A stretch of DNA of 37,751 bases from Syncephalis plumigaleata (lineage: Eukaryota > Zoopagomycota > Zoopagomycetes > Zoopagales > Piptocephalidaceae). A model generated the notes under the pieces. That model was not told the DNA's origin and ran no database searches. It saw only the letters and a program-made list of their open reading frames with translations. The position numbers and the translations under genes were made by a program. Each line of letters starts with the position of its first letter. Position 1 is the stretch's first letter. The stretch covers positions 1-37,751 of the forward strand of contig JAIXMF010000113.1 in NCBI GenBank assembly GCA_025201365.1, written 5' to 3'. Shown here in pieces: positions 1-9,688 of the stretch.

Positions 1-45
1 GACGGTAATTAGATAGTGCACACACGACAGTTGATATACGCTTAC

Positions 46-1685
46 ATGCTATGTAGATCCTGTACCGTCACCGTTACAGTTCGTGCCTCACCACCTCGTT
101 CAATGTCCAGCACGATATTACGGTTGACATGCGCATCAAGGGCATCCTCTAGCGACACGAACTTGGTAACAGTCGTACCATTAATGCGTATTAGTATGTC
201 GCCTTCCTCCAAATGAGCCGATCCCGGTCCTTCTGGCACTACAGTCTCCACCACTAGCATACCAATCTCATCGGGATACTCTTTCCTCACGGTTGCCTCT
301 GTGTTGGGATTAAGTCCCAAACGACGGGTCTCGTCAAATGGTCGATGTCTAGCCAGTTATATACGAATTATTACGGTATTATTATGGTATTACTACGGTA
401 TTACTACGGTATTATTAAGAGCACTTACAAGAATTGAACTTGAATTGTACCTCGTACCACTGGTTCATTGCGCTGTATACAGTTAAGAGCACGTACAACA
501 CGGTCCAAGGGAAGAAAGAAATCGGTAGCTGCCTTGGTATGTCCACCGGCTTGTAACGCCACGGCATTACCGTTTATATCAATTACAGGACTACCCGAGC
601 TGCCTGTGTAATAGAATAGGGTATAACATTAAGAGTTAAGCTATGCTATACCGGTTGTCTACCATTCTAGTTACCTCCACTGGTACTTGATGCAGCTTGT
701 CTACAATAGCAGTTAATACCGGTATTATCTAATTGCTGTATATCCCTTACAAATAAAATGTATTAAAATCGTTATAGGTCATGTCGCCGTATTCGGGCGC
801 ATTACGATCCAGTCGTGAGATTGAACCAGCAAGAATCGATAGTTTTTCACCGGCATCGTTACCCACAACACGAATATCCAAACCGACACGAGCGAGGTCT
901 GGCCTCAAGGGAATTGCGCTTACTGGCATGTAACGAATTTTGCTTGGATCAAATTTCAGAAATCCAAAATCATGAATTGGATCACTAATAATGCTATGGT
1001 TATTGCCTATCCGCTAATACCTGGCGTCGCCATTACTTACCGATAAATGGCGTGAACATCTACCTCTTCATGATCGTGTGCAATTGCTTCTCCTACAAAT
1101 GGTCCTGAACATGCTACATGTCTAAATATTATATGAATAATCATAGCGTATGGCTTATTAGACGACAAAAGAAAAGACCACGTTATTTGTTGTAATATCA
1201 CATCTACTAACCGATTAGTAAGAATGATACCGCGTTCCGCGTCTACAATAAAACCAGATGCCTCGGATGTTTCCGCGCCTATCATTGTGAATAAATGTAC
1301 CATGCATCAATCTATCTACGTGTAGGGAAATACGCGACACTCTGCGTTGCTACTTACTTTCCGTGTCGAAGGCGGCAACCTGACTGAATCGAATGGAAAC
1401 AATCGCCTTAACGGCACTTTCAATAGTAGCCTGCCAGCCACTAGGTTGCATGACACTCTGCGATCCATCGCCGACTAGGTCGACATTCAATGGTTCAGAG
1501 AGGGAGCTGGTGCGTCGTCGCTTGTGTGGCATACCATTGCCTACATTATCGTTTGTATCGGTGTCCATGTCAGCTAAAGGAGCGTGTTGGTCGCCGGCTA
1601 ATAGATTGTCATCTGTTGTATCTTCGCGAGCCAAAGGGACGTCATTGTTGGATTTGGTCGTTGAGGCGACCTTGTCTAGTTCCAT
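46..1685 (-). CDS. NMA111: Nma111-type nuclear HtrA-like serine protease (3' end outside window)
   Basis: Nma111/Ynm3 is a nuclear HtrA-family serine protease with PDZ domains, linked in yeast to apoptosis and lipid homeostasis. Exons read on the minus strand: 1685-1358, 1278-1212, 1121-1041, 984-751, 700-675, 603-429, 348-46. A donor GTAAGC follows 46 and no acceptor is visible before the window edge, so the C-terminal half (degenerate second protease half and further PDZ) is missing. The N-terminus is acidic with a KRRR basic patch that could be a nuclear localisation signal. All three catalytic residues are visible: His in LTNRHVA (joined across the 1211-1122 intron), Asp in DPIHDFGF, and Ser in GSSGSP (joined across the 674-604 intron). 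The [15 protein letters not shown] block is typical of the family. A PDZ domain follows, from about 320 down to 60. The start at 1685 is preferred because upstream in-frame residues lack family character. Confidence 0.93.
370..413 (+). repeat. Four tandem copies of an 11-bp unit inside an NMA111 intron
   Basis: Units of the form AYTAYGGTATT stand at 370-380, 381-391, 392-402 and 403-413, with one or two differences between copies. The array makes up most of the intron at 428-349. I see no coding or structural role. Confidence 0.8.
675..700 (-). other. NMA111: 26-nt microexon of NMA111
   Basis: The sequence from 700 down to 675 has TTGTAG just before it and GTAACT just after it. Included, it joins phase 2 of the exon ending at 751 to phase 1 of the exon starting at 603, giving [15 protein letters not shown], the conserved stretch leading into the catalytic serine. 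Without it the frame is lost. Confidence 0.85.
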
Positions 1686-1806
1686 GAATGCAGCGTTTAG
1701 TATATAAATAACGACAAGTAGAAGCAAGCAACGCGTGGTACGTTATAAAGGAAAATGAGCGCAATAATAAATTGATGCCAGCGCGGAATAAGCAAAAAAA
1801 GTTTTT

Positions 1807-2037
1807 TACAGTGCTTTTCCATCCAATTTGCGCAGTTAGCCTTTTTGTTTTACGAATAAATAATAGTTAACACTATCAATAAATGATCCATTACTAATAC
1901 TGAATTGTTATTATTATCATACTGTGTCAACAGGTATTTCTACGGTGATAATGATGTTAACAATGGTGTAAATCTATTTATTAATAAAGAGCAAACGTTA
2001 AATGATAAATGCGCAAATTGGATGGAAAAACACTTTA
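1807..2037. mobile_element. MITE-like element, 227 bp, TA-flanked with about 24-bp terminal inverted repeats
   Basis: The arm at 1811-1834 is the reverse complement of 2010-2033 with one mismatch in 24. Extended to the flanking TA dinucleotides (1807-1808 and 2036-2037) the match is 26 of 28. The left end reads TA-CAGTG, the form typical of Tc1/mariner ends, and TA is the usual target duplication of that superfamily. The interior is AT-rich and encodes nothing convincing. It is therefore best called a non-autonomous DNA transposon of Tc1/mariner type; the class is inference from end structure. Related end copies occur at 8061-8091, 8759-8773 and 20580-20598. Confidence 0.65.
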
Positions 2038-2376
2038 TTTTACTCCACTTGGTGTCAATGATATTACCAATTGCTTTGTTTGGCAGTTGTTTTATATATA
2101 TACATGAAGAGTTGCCAACGTTGCCTATTTATTAGTCATATTAGTGGTTAAAAAGTAAACGAAATGGAAAAAGGCAATGTTTACTTGTATATTGTAATCG
2201 AAACAGATATACTGAATAGAAAGCGTAGTAAAAAATGAAAGCAATACAAACACACGCTTTATTAACAAGATATTTATGTTATGTAGTTATAGTGGCAATG
2301 GAGTAATTACTTATTGGAATCCTATAATGCAATGCCCACGTCAATATTAATAACATTCCATATTGGATTGTTCAGT
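2038..2376. other. Intergenic, AT-rich, no gene seen
   Basis: Spacer between the TA-flanked element and the 3' end of the first tandem membrane-protein gene. It holds short A/T runs and no open frame with coding character. Confidence 0.6.
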
Positions 2377-3380
2377 CTATGAAATTTCTAGTACTGCAAC
2401 TGTCAGCATTGATTCTCGGTGCGCTATGTACGCTCTCTGCTGCGGATCCACTCGATTTTCGTGTACCAAGCCCGTCTTTATGCTGAGCGATCATTATTAA
2501 GTTAACAATTATACTATGTATTCATTTTGTTAGCTAATAATAATAATTTAGTGCAAACCATTTATGCTTACCAGTCAGTAGCTAGGAAAATATCGGAGTT
2601 AATCCCTATTACCTGCGTCACGGCAAAAAGACAACAGAATATATTGCACAATGCTACCAGTAGCATCACTTGTATTCCATCTCTCGTCAGTTTCTTCCAA
2701 GCATCCGATCCATAGCGAGAGTACTGCTTCCATCCAATATAGGAGAATATTACGGAAAATACTAGGTTAAGCGGAAGTGCATTGGCAAGCCAGTACAATG
2801 GCATGAAAGGTGGATAATATGCGGCACAGCCAGTTCCTGGCAATATAATTGCAAAGCTGATAGGGGTTATAACGAACGCAAACGAAAGCTGCGATAATAG
2901 AGGCAATACGCTAGCATAGATGATCCATTTTGCTTTGCCTAATACTAGGTGTGCCCTATGGAGCAGAATCAAACTATTACAAAAGTTGGAGACCGACATG
3001 ACGGATACAAGCGCCCAAAGCATATGTCTACAATTTACATGGTTGGTTCCTAATTCCAGATTGATAAACATAGTGGTATCCGCTATACTCATAACGCTTG
3101 GAATAAAGCAGCACCATGAAACTAAATGGCGTGGTTTCCTAATAACCATCTTAAGAGATGAAATGAAGCAATACATGACAATGTATAGCAGTACTCCACA
3201 ATTCATAACTTGAATTTTATCACCCTTGAATCTTTTATATTGTTGCTCTAAGCTGCCGCCCGCTACATAATAATCAATCTTGTTCATTTCACCAAGTGGG
3301 TGGAGGGGAATACCCCATAAGCGTGGGGCGGTACTAATCCATTCCGTATCATTAGGATTAGTATAATTAATCTTCGGCAT
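2377..3380 (-). CDS. Unrecognised multi-pass membrane protein, tandem copy A
   Basis: Two exons, 3380-2572 and 2482-2377, encode 304 residues; summed length 915 nt is a multiple of three. I do not recognise the family. A hydrophilic N-terminus of about 75 residues precedes at least six hydrophobic segments, roughly residues 76-98, 105-126, 138-160, 171-196, 205-235 and 245-268, then a polar tail encoded by exon 2. This layout resembles fungal seven-helix membrane proteins but no receptor motif is visible. The intron (2571-2483) has GTAAGC, CTAAC and CTCAG. The exon 2 choice is supported because the equivalent splice in copy B gives the same tail in the same phase. The start MPKIN is shared by both copies. 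Gene to the right: a near duplicate. Confidence 0.75.
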
Positions 3381-3650
3381 TGTTGCTTTAGTGTAATGTC
3401 GATAGAAATGTATATAAAATAAAAGTGGATAAAAAAACAAGAGGGATATGCTAAAGAAAACTAAAAGGCAGCAATATCTGGACAGATTATCACACGAACA
3501 ATACGCTAAGGCAAACTGTTACAAGTACGCGTACAATGCGATTAAGCAACCAATACAATGGCCTATCCACACTACGGTAAGGCGGACTGGGTCCCTTGCA
3601 TGCACTGGGTTACTGCAGCAAAAACCGGATTCACCTCGTTCGCTATAAAG
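2377..3650. repeat. Tandem duplication unit A
   Basis: The left member of a direct duplication. It covers copy A of the membrane-protein gene plus about 250 bp upstream of its start. The upstream similarity (for example ATATCTGGACAGATTAT at 3474-3490) recurs at the matching place upstream of copy B, near 4944. The right boundary is approximate. Confidence 0.75.
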
Positions 3651-3846
3651 ACAGTATGGCTTCACAGTACATTATTTGTGCTATTACAACCTAGATATTC
3701 GATACCTTTATAAATAACGAGGTGATAGTAGTAACAATGATTTCTAAGGTTACATATCGACTAATATTGTCGGGAACCCGCATTTCATTCAAGGCTATCG
3801 AGTATCTTTGTCGTATGCTGTTCAGTTTATGGAAAGTTTTAATGAA
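3651..3846. other. Spacer between the two duplication units
   Basis: AT-rich spacer between the upstream region of copy A and the 3' end of copy B. No gene seen. Confidence 0.5.
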
Positions 3847-4843
3847 TTATATTCCTATTACTGCAACTGTCAGTGTTGATCCTCGGTGCGCTATGTACGC
3901 TCTCTGCTGCGGATCCACTCGAGTTTCGTGTACCAAGCCCGTCTTTATGCTGAGCGATCATTATTAAGTTAACAATTACACTATGTATTCATTTTGTTAG
4001 CCAACAATGTTTTACCGTATACCACATGCACTTACCCGTCTGAAACTAAGAAAATATCGGAGTTAATCCCTATTACCTGCGTCACGGCAAAAAGACAACA
4101 GAATATATTGCACAATGCTACCAGTAGCATCACTTGTATTCCATCTCTCGTCAGTTTCTTCCAAGCATCCGATCCATAGCGAGAGTACTGCTTCCATCCA
4201 ATATAGGAGAATATTACGGAAAATACTAGGTTAAGCGGAAGTGCATTAGCAAGCCAGTACAATGGCATGAAAGGTGGATAATATGCGGCACAGCCAGTTC
4301 CTGGCAATATAATTGCAAAGCTGGCAGGGGTTATAACGAACAAAAACGAAAGCTGCGATAATAGAGGCAATACGCTAGCATAGATGATCCATTTTGCTTT
4401 GCCTAATACTAGGTGTGCCCTATGGAGCAGAATCAAACTATTACAAAAGTTGGAGACCGACATGACGGATACAAGCGCCCAAAGCATATGTCTACAATTT
4501 ACATGGTTGGTTCCTAATTCCAGATTGATAAACATAGTGGTATCCGCTATACTCATAACGCTTGGAATAAAGCAGCACCATGAAACTAAATGGCGTGGTT
4601 TCCTAATAACCATCTTAAGAGATGAAATGAAGCAGAACGTGGTAATATATGCTGTTAGTCCACCAAAACAATTTGGAATTTATCATCCATGAATCGCTTG
4701 TATTGTTGTTCTAAGCTGCCATCCGCCACATAATAATCAATCTTGTTCATTTCACCAATGTGATGAAGGGGTATTCCCCATAAGCGTGAGGCACTGTTGA
4801 TCCATTCTATCGCATTAGGATCGGTAGAATTAATCTTTGGCAT
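3847..4843 (-). pseudogene. Unrecognised multi-pass membrane protein, tandem copy B, one-base frame break
   Basis: Duplicate of the gene at 2377-3380, starting 1463 bp to its right. Exons are 4843-4036 and 3949-3847. The summed length (911 nt) is one short of a multiple of three. Reading from MPKIN the frame ends after about 62 codons. Compared with copy A, one base is missing in an A run (plus-strand T at 4679-4681); beyond it the frame at 4613-4036 is open and encodes the same six hydrophobic segments. The core (4051-4634) is almost identical to copy A, whereas the first 60 codons, the intron and the tail differ more. It may be a recent pseudogene, or an intact gene with a base lost in sequencing or assembly. 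Confidence 0.7.
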
Positions 4844-5110
4844 TGTTGCTTTAGTGTAATGTCGATAGAAATGTATATAAAATAAAAGTGGATGTAAAGA
4901 ATAAATAAAATTGAGCTAATTAGAGAAAACCATAAGGCGGCAATATCTGGACAGATTATAAGATGAAAAATGAGCTAAGGCAATTTGTCGCAAGTGTGTG
5001 TACAATGCGATTAAGCCGCCAATACAATGATCTATCCAGACTAGGGTGTAAGACGGGCTGGACTTTTTGTGTACGCTGATTACGGAAAGGGAAACAGGAT
5101 TGTGTGGTTG
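3847..5110. repeat. Tandem duplication unit B
   Basis: The right member of the direct duplication described for 2377-3650. Divergence is uneven: the core 4051-4634 has about five differences from 2587-3170 over 584 positions, while the flanks differ at many positions. The right boundary is approximate. Confidence 0.75.
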
Positions 5111-5270
5111 ACATTATCAGCTGAACGGCACAATTCTGCTTAGTGGCTTCTCCAAATAGCATGCCAAATATACATCACGTTACAATAAACTGGTTCATGA
5201 TTACAAGATAAATACTCGGCTTTTTTACTCGTTAGATGGCATTGGGTTAATATTAGGGTATGTGGTAATA

Positions 5271-7815
5271 TCATGCGTAACGAAGTCCAATCACGAAATC
5301 GGCACCCCAAGGTGGCACGGTCCAACCTGGAATGCCAACCCGTTTCCACAGTGTACGTGGTAAGCCGAGGTCCGCTAAAAATACCTCGCCCGACATCGAG
5401 AGGCCAGTGAGGCCAGTCTTTGGCGCGCCCATACAAAGTGTCCATCGCGGGGTAATGTACACGTCTTGTTCACCGGGCAAACCTTGATGTATTGCCGTAT
5501 ACAATAATAATAATAATTAGATAAGATGAACAGATTACTAGCAAGCATGGTAGCGCATCCATTTACCTGTGGTGCCATCAATACCACTGGGTATATCAAG
5601 TGATAATACTGGTGTCTTGTTGTCATTAGCCCAGCTAATAAGATCACAGACCGATGATCGTGCATAGTCATTGGGTAGTTCACGTAGCGTGTACTGATAG
5701 CCCAAAAGAGCATCTACTATCAAATCTACCGGTTGCGTGAATCGTGATGGCAGCTCTATGTGATGTTGTAAGCATGGAGTGTATTTCAATTACAGCTTGT
5801 TTCCATTGCGTACCTTTAACACTACGAGCAATCCTTCCACCTGATGCTCTTAAATACGCTTGCTGTTGACGAGTATGCTGATATATATATATATATATAT
5901 ATAAAGATAATACGTGGTAATTAATATCTGCGACAACTACCAATAAATGTGCAATGGGACATACCTTGCCTAATTGCCGTTCTTTCCCAACTGTACATGC
6001 TACCACTTCGCATCCATGATTAAGTAAATGACGACCTGCCGCCAATCCATAAGCGCCTGATTTGTTATTACCCGCTAATATCACTACAAGCGGTGGTTCA
6101 TTATGATTGGAGGCTAGTACTCGTCGTGAACCGCCTAATTATTGCATTATAGTCAGTATAGCACATACTGATTGTTGTATACACCACTTGCCCATGACTT
6201 GTAAGCAAAGGCTGGCTGCGCTGCGACCGCCATTCTCAATCATTTGCTCTTCATTAGGTCCCGTCTCCGTTACTTTATTATTATTATTATTATTATTACT
6301 TGTATTTATATTCTGTATCTAGTTCTTACTTACCTGCCATACGCTCAACTTCCAGCATCTGTACGCCGGTCACTGCCCAACAAGGTGATCCATCGGTAGT
6401 TTTAAACGTGTAATTGCTATGATCGTTGTTATCACGCCATGTATCAGTATCAGACCCGTTATCGGTCTCTTCTTCAAGTTCGGCACGAGAAAGCACGTTC
6501 TCGCTAGGCAGCAAGTTACGCACGCGTGTATCTCGTTTATTATGACTGACAAGTCGATCTTCAGGCGCTGTACTATCCGTTTCCTATATATACACATGAG
6601 ATTAGTAATCAACGAATCAAGCAATCGCTCTAATGGACCTACGCGTATTTCCTCAAACACTTTTTTCTTATCAAAGAGAATCAAATTCTGTTGGAAATCA
6701 AAGTCTTCCTCTATAAATTCGTTAACATCACCCCGCGCCCATTCATTGACATCTGAATTTAGACGACTATGCGCTATACGTGATTTCCCTATTATCGATA
6801 TTTCTAGTTATTATGCATGATCGACATCCAGCTATTGTTATGATTACCCTAAACCACAATTGGTTAGCTTTACAGCATATTCGTATATTATGCATGCATG
6901 CTTACTGTTTTATTAGTACGTTTTTTACGTGGTGGTTTGGGACGAGTATCCATAGGGGCATCCGAGTCGGTCGCCTCAGTCATGGGTGTTTCCGCTCTGT
7001 CAAGGGGAGGATTCAACGTAGCATTGCTTGTGATGTCGGACGATCCAGATTGTATTGTCGATTGACGCGTTTGAAGCAATAAACTTGAGGTCTAATCATT
7101 CTATTAATCCAGTTACATTGATATAGTATTGCTGTATTACCGTATGCTCCAATAATGTAGATGTACTAGTGTCAGATAATCCAGGTTGATCTCTACATAA
7201 AAGTATTCTATTAGCTTGTATACACACATTCCTATTTGAACTATACTTACCGTTCTAAGGAGGGCAGTACAGGTCTAGTTGACGGTTGACTAGATGGCAC
7301 AGGTGTATGATGAGGTATTGAGGGCCGATGTGTCTATGGAATGGCGACAGCAGTGGTACATGTCAATCCTAGATAAACACTAATGAATTATTATAATTAC
7401 TGATATAATGGCCGGATCAGGAGGTAGATTGAGAGGTACCGGCAGACTGGATGGCATAGACAAGGTTTGCGGTGCTTGTTGACCATAGTTAGGAATGGAT
7501 GTCAAGGATAGTGATGCTGTTTGGGTATTAGGCGTGGATTTCTCTATAATACGTAAATCAACAATACGCTCTCCCGCTACGTGATGCGTGGGCCAGTGTT
7601 GTTGCATGCCATGTGGACTAATGGTAGTTACTATATACAAGCAATAGAGCTGTAAATATATCGACAATATGGATAGCAAGACAATAGCAAGTAAGCTTAC
7701 CATGTTCTAGTTGTAGTTGCTGAGTAGCTGGATTCACCATAGACACAATACCGCGAACTATGAATCCATCGTGTAACTTTAACTCAACTGTAAGACCTAT
7801 AAACGCCTCGGTCAT
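5271..7815 (-). CDS. EDC3: Enhancer of mRNA decapping Edc3
   Basis: Edc3 is a P-body scaffold that binds Dcp2 and stimulates mRNA decapping. About 596 residues in about 12 exons: 7815-7701, 7630-7401, 7333-7251, 7192-7141, 7091-6906, about 6800-6643, 6583-6334, 6272-about 6183, 6134-5965, 5877-5814, 5755-5567, 5482-5271. Exons 1-2 encode the N-terminal LSm domain (MTEAFIGLTVELKLHDGF). A low-complexity linker follows with a basic KPPRKKR patch. The FDF motif is EEDFDFQQNLILFDKKKVF. The C-terminal YjeF_N domain includes TGPNEEQMIENGGR, LAGNNKSGAYG, DLIVDALLG, LDIPSGIDG and VPPWGADFVIGL. Two joins are unsure: 5/6 (phase 0 donor ACA/GTAAGC does not fit any acceptor) and 8/9 (GTATAC at 6182 fits the frame, GTATGT at 6168 does not). 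These could be base errors or a missed microexon. Confidence 0.93.
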
Positions 7816-8033
7816 TGTGTCTACTGTAGTGGTGGTAAATAGATGAGAGTGCAGACGGGTGCGATACGACGAATAACGATGAGAACGATCAAAGCGCAGG
7901 CGATGGAATCAACTGTTGCCGAGGCGCGAAAAGTGTGAATAAGCAAAATGGACAGACGTGCTCCCAATCACTGGATGACAAAGGGAGATGAGCAATCTAT
8001 TGATTTGAAAAGATGAAATGATTCAAGTCAATA
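7816..8033. promoter_or_regulatory. Upstream region of EDC3
   Basis: About 220 bp between the EDC3 start and the retrotransposon remnant, containing the likely EDC3 promoter and 5' leader. No specific regulatory motif is recognised. Confidence 0.4.
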
Positions 8034-8060
8034 ATGATGAAAGAAAGTGAATTCATCAGG

Positions 8061-8091
8061 TACAGGCTTTTTCCATCCAATTTGCGCAGTT
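8061..8091 (+). repeat. Solo copy of the MITE-type end sequence
   Basis: Positions 8069-8091 match 1815-1837 exactly over 23 bases, and the block is preceded by TACAG as in the element at 1807-2037. No inverted partner was found nearby, so it is a single end or a fragment. It overlaps the 5' part of the retrotransposon frame. Confidence 0.6.
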
Positions 8092-8104
8092 CATCATGGT
8101 CACC

Positions 8105-8119
8105 TAAAGATCACTTCAT
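8105..8119 (+). repeat. 15-bp direct repeat, copy 1
   Basis: TAAAGATCACTTCAT occurs here and at 8731-8745, on either side of the retrotransposon remnant. Confidence 0.6.
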
Positions 8120-8730
8120 CAGTCCAACTACTGAAGCCAATCAGCTATGGAAGCGTATCTCCAACCCTGTCATGATGCCGAAGCACCAATCTTTCCTATG
8201 GCTGCTAAATCATAAGGCCATCTACAGCGGTAAAACTTTTGAACAATGGACCGGCGTTCCCAAGTCCTGCCCTCGATGTACACATTTTAACGATACCTTA
8301 GAGCACGCCTTCTTCTCGTGCGAAGTAGTAAAACAGTTTTGGTCCAAAGCCTTAACAAAACTAACATCTACCCCAGCGCCATCCACTAGCTTCCTTGATT
8401 TAGTCACGCTTACATTTATCCCTCGTTCCTCCACTCGTAAGGAAACAAACTACGTGCCGATAGTAAGTGCTCTATGGGCTATATACAGCTCACGCATAGC
8501 TATCATCTACCAAGAGACGCCAGTCTCAACGAACGCAATTTACAATTCATGGATAAAAACGATACATAGCATTTTAATAGCTAAATATCATACAGCAATA
8601 GCCCGCGCCACTAGGGAAAGTTTCCTTAGTAAATGGCAGTGGCTGATAACTGCAGTTAACTGCAATTTTTAATAACTACACTTATTTGTTGGTACTAATC
8701 ATACTCTACCAATAAAATAATTTATTCAAG

Positions 8731-8773
8731 TAAAGATCACTTCATTGACATGGTACACTACAGGCTTTTTCCA
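8731..8773 (+). repeat. Second short repeat cluster after the retrotransposon remnant
   Basis: Contains TAAAGATCACTTCAT (8731-8745, also at 8105-8119) and TACAGGCTTTTTCCA (8759-8773, also at 8061-8075). The two motifs occur in the opposite order to the left-hand cluster. The pair brackets the retrotransposon remnant, which suggests fragments of a second element copy or nested insertions. Confidence 0.55.
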
Positions 8774-9300
8774 GTCTAATACAATCCACAAGTTAATGAT
8801 AATAAAGAATACCATTGCTCCATAGGATAGCCAGATCATTCTAATAATGTAACTATTTGCAATATATAAGAAAAAGAGATACCAAACATGGCATTGCTTT
8901 TATTGATATCCCCTCTGTTTCATTCTTCAACTTTTTATTGATTAACGCATAGATTGTATGATTGCCAAATGAAATAACGCTGTGTATTATTTACTTGAAT
9001 ATCGTGATCCATCATCAGTAACCTCATGACTTGCATTTTATAGTTCAGTACAATTTCTTCTCAATATCTATCACACGGTTTGTACAAATTGCCGAACTTT
9101 TTCCGTATTATTATTTCTTTTGCTGCGGCAGCGTCTGTCATCACACAACATGCCATGAATGTTATCACGCCTAGAGACAGATACACACACGTGGTACAAA
9201 GCCGTAGAAGAGGAGACAAAAACAGAAGAAAAAAACATGTCTGCCTCACTTGGTCGGCCTCCACTAATCCCGACCCAATAACATCGTTACAACAATGATA
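8774..9300. other. Intergenic, no gene seen
   Basis: No convincing coding frame. A 67-codon frame on the minus strand (9264-9061) opens with GTG and lacks family features. Confidence 0.5.
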
Positions 9301-9660
9301 TTTAGAGAGGAGAGAGAGAGAGAAAGCGAATCAGTTCTAATGCACTACAGGAGGTGTTTGTATCACTGTGTTACTCTATCACCGTTAACTATAACGAATG
9401 GACCCGTTTGACAATCATATGACTACCATTGGACCACGCAATATAATTTGCCTATACGTTTATGCGTGCTTGTGTATGTATGTATGTATGTCTATGTGTG
9501 TGTGTGTGCTTGTGTAATGCAGTGTGGTGTGTTTCACTTTCATTCGTTTATCATTTCGATGTTCTTGGTTGGTTCCACGTATAACATGAATGTGCATATG
9601 TCTTTCGGTGTCTTTGGTCTCCATTTTGCAAGTATAGAATAATAAATGTCTTCCATGCTG

Positions 9661-9688
9661 CTACAACAACTACAACAACTACAACAAC
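9661..9688 (+). repeat. 9-bp minisatellite, three units
   Basis: CTACAACAA repeated three times in perfect tandem. Confidence 0.85.

Larger units (their letters stand above)
8034..8672 (+). mobile_element. Non-LTR retrotransposon remnant (C-terminal zf-RVT domain)
   Basis: An open frame of 212 codons (first in-frame ATG at 8034) has the layout of the zinc-binding domain found at the C-terminus of many LINE-type reverse transcriptases (zf-RVT family). Visible signs are LWKRI near the start, HQSFLWLLNHKAIYSG, a CPRC pair, then NDTLEHAFFSC with the later His and Cys. No reverse transcriptase or endonuclease domain lies upstream: the DNA to the left is the EDC3 promoter. It is therefore a 5'-truncated copy, the usual fate of such elements. 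No poly(A) tail or clear target duplication was found. The first 30 codons overlap the end-type repeat at 8061-8091, so the element may begin near 8100. Confidence 0.7.

Noticed and set aside
1905-2135. 76-codon frame on the plus strand
   Set aside because: Opens with TTG, overlaps the inverted-repeat element and its right arm, and has AT-driven composition.
2920-3213. Plus-strand frame antisense to membrane-protein copy A, repeated at 4384-4692
   Set aside because: It is conserved only because the sense gene is duplicated; it shows no family features.
9061-9264. 67-codon minus-strand frame with a hydrophobic centre
   Set aside because: GTG start, no motif, no paralog, and in a repeat-rich spacer.
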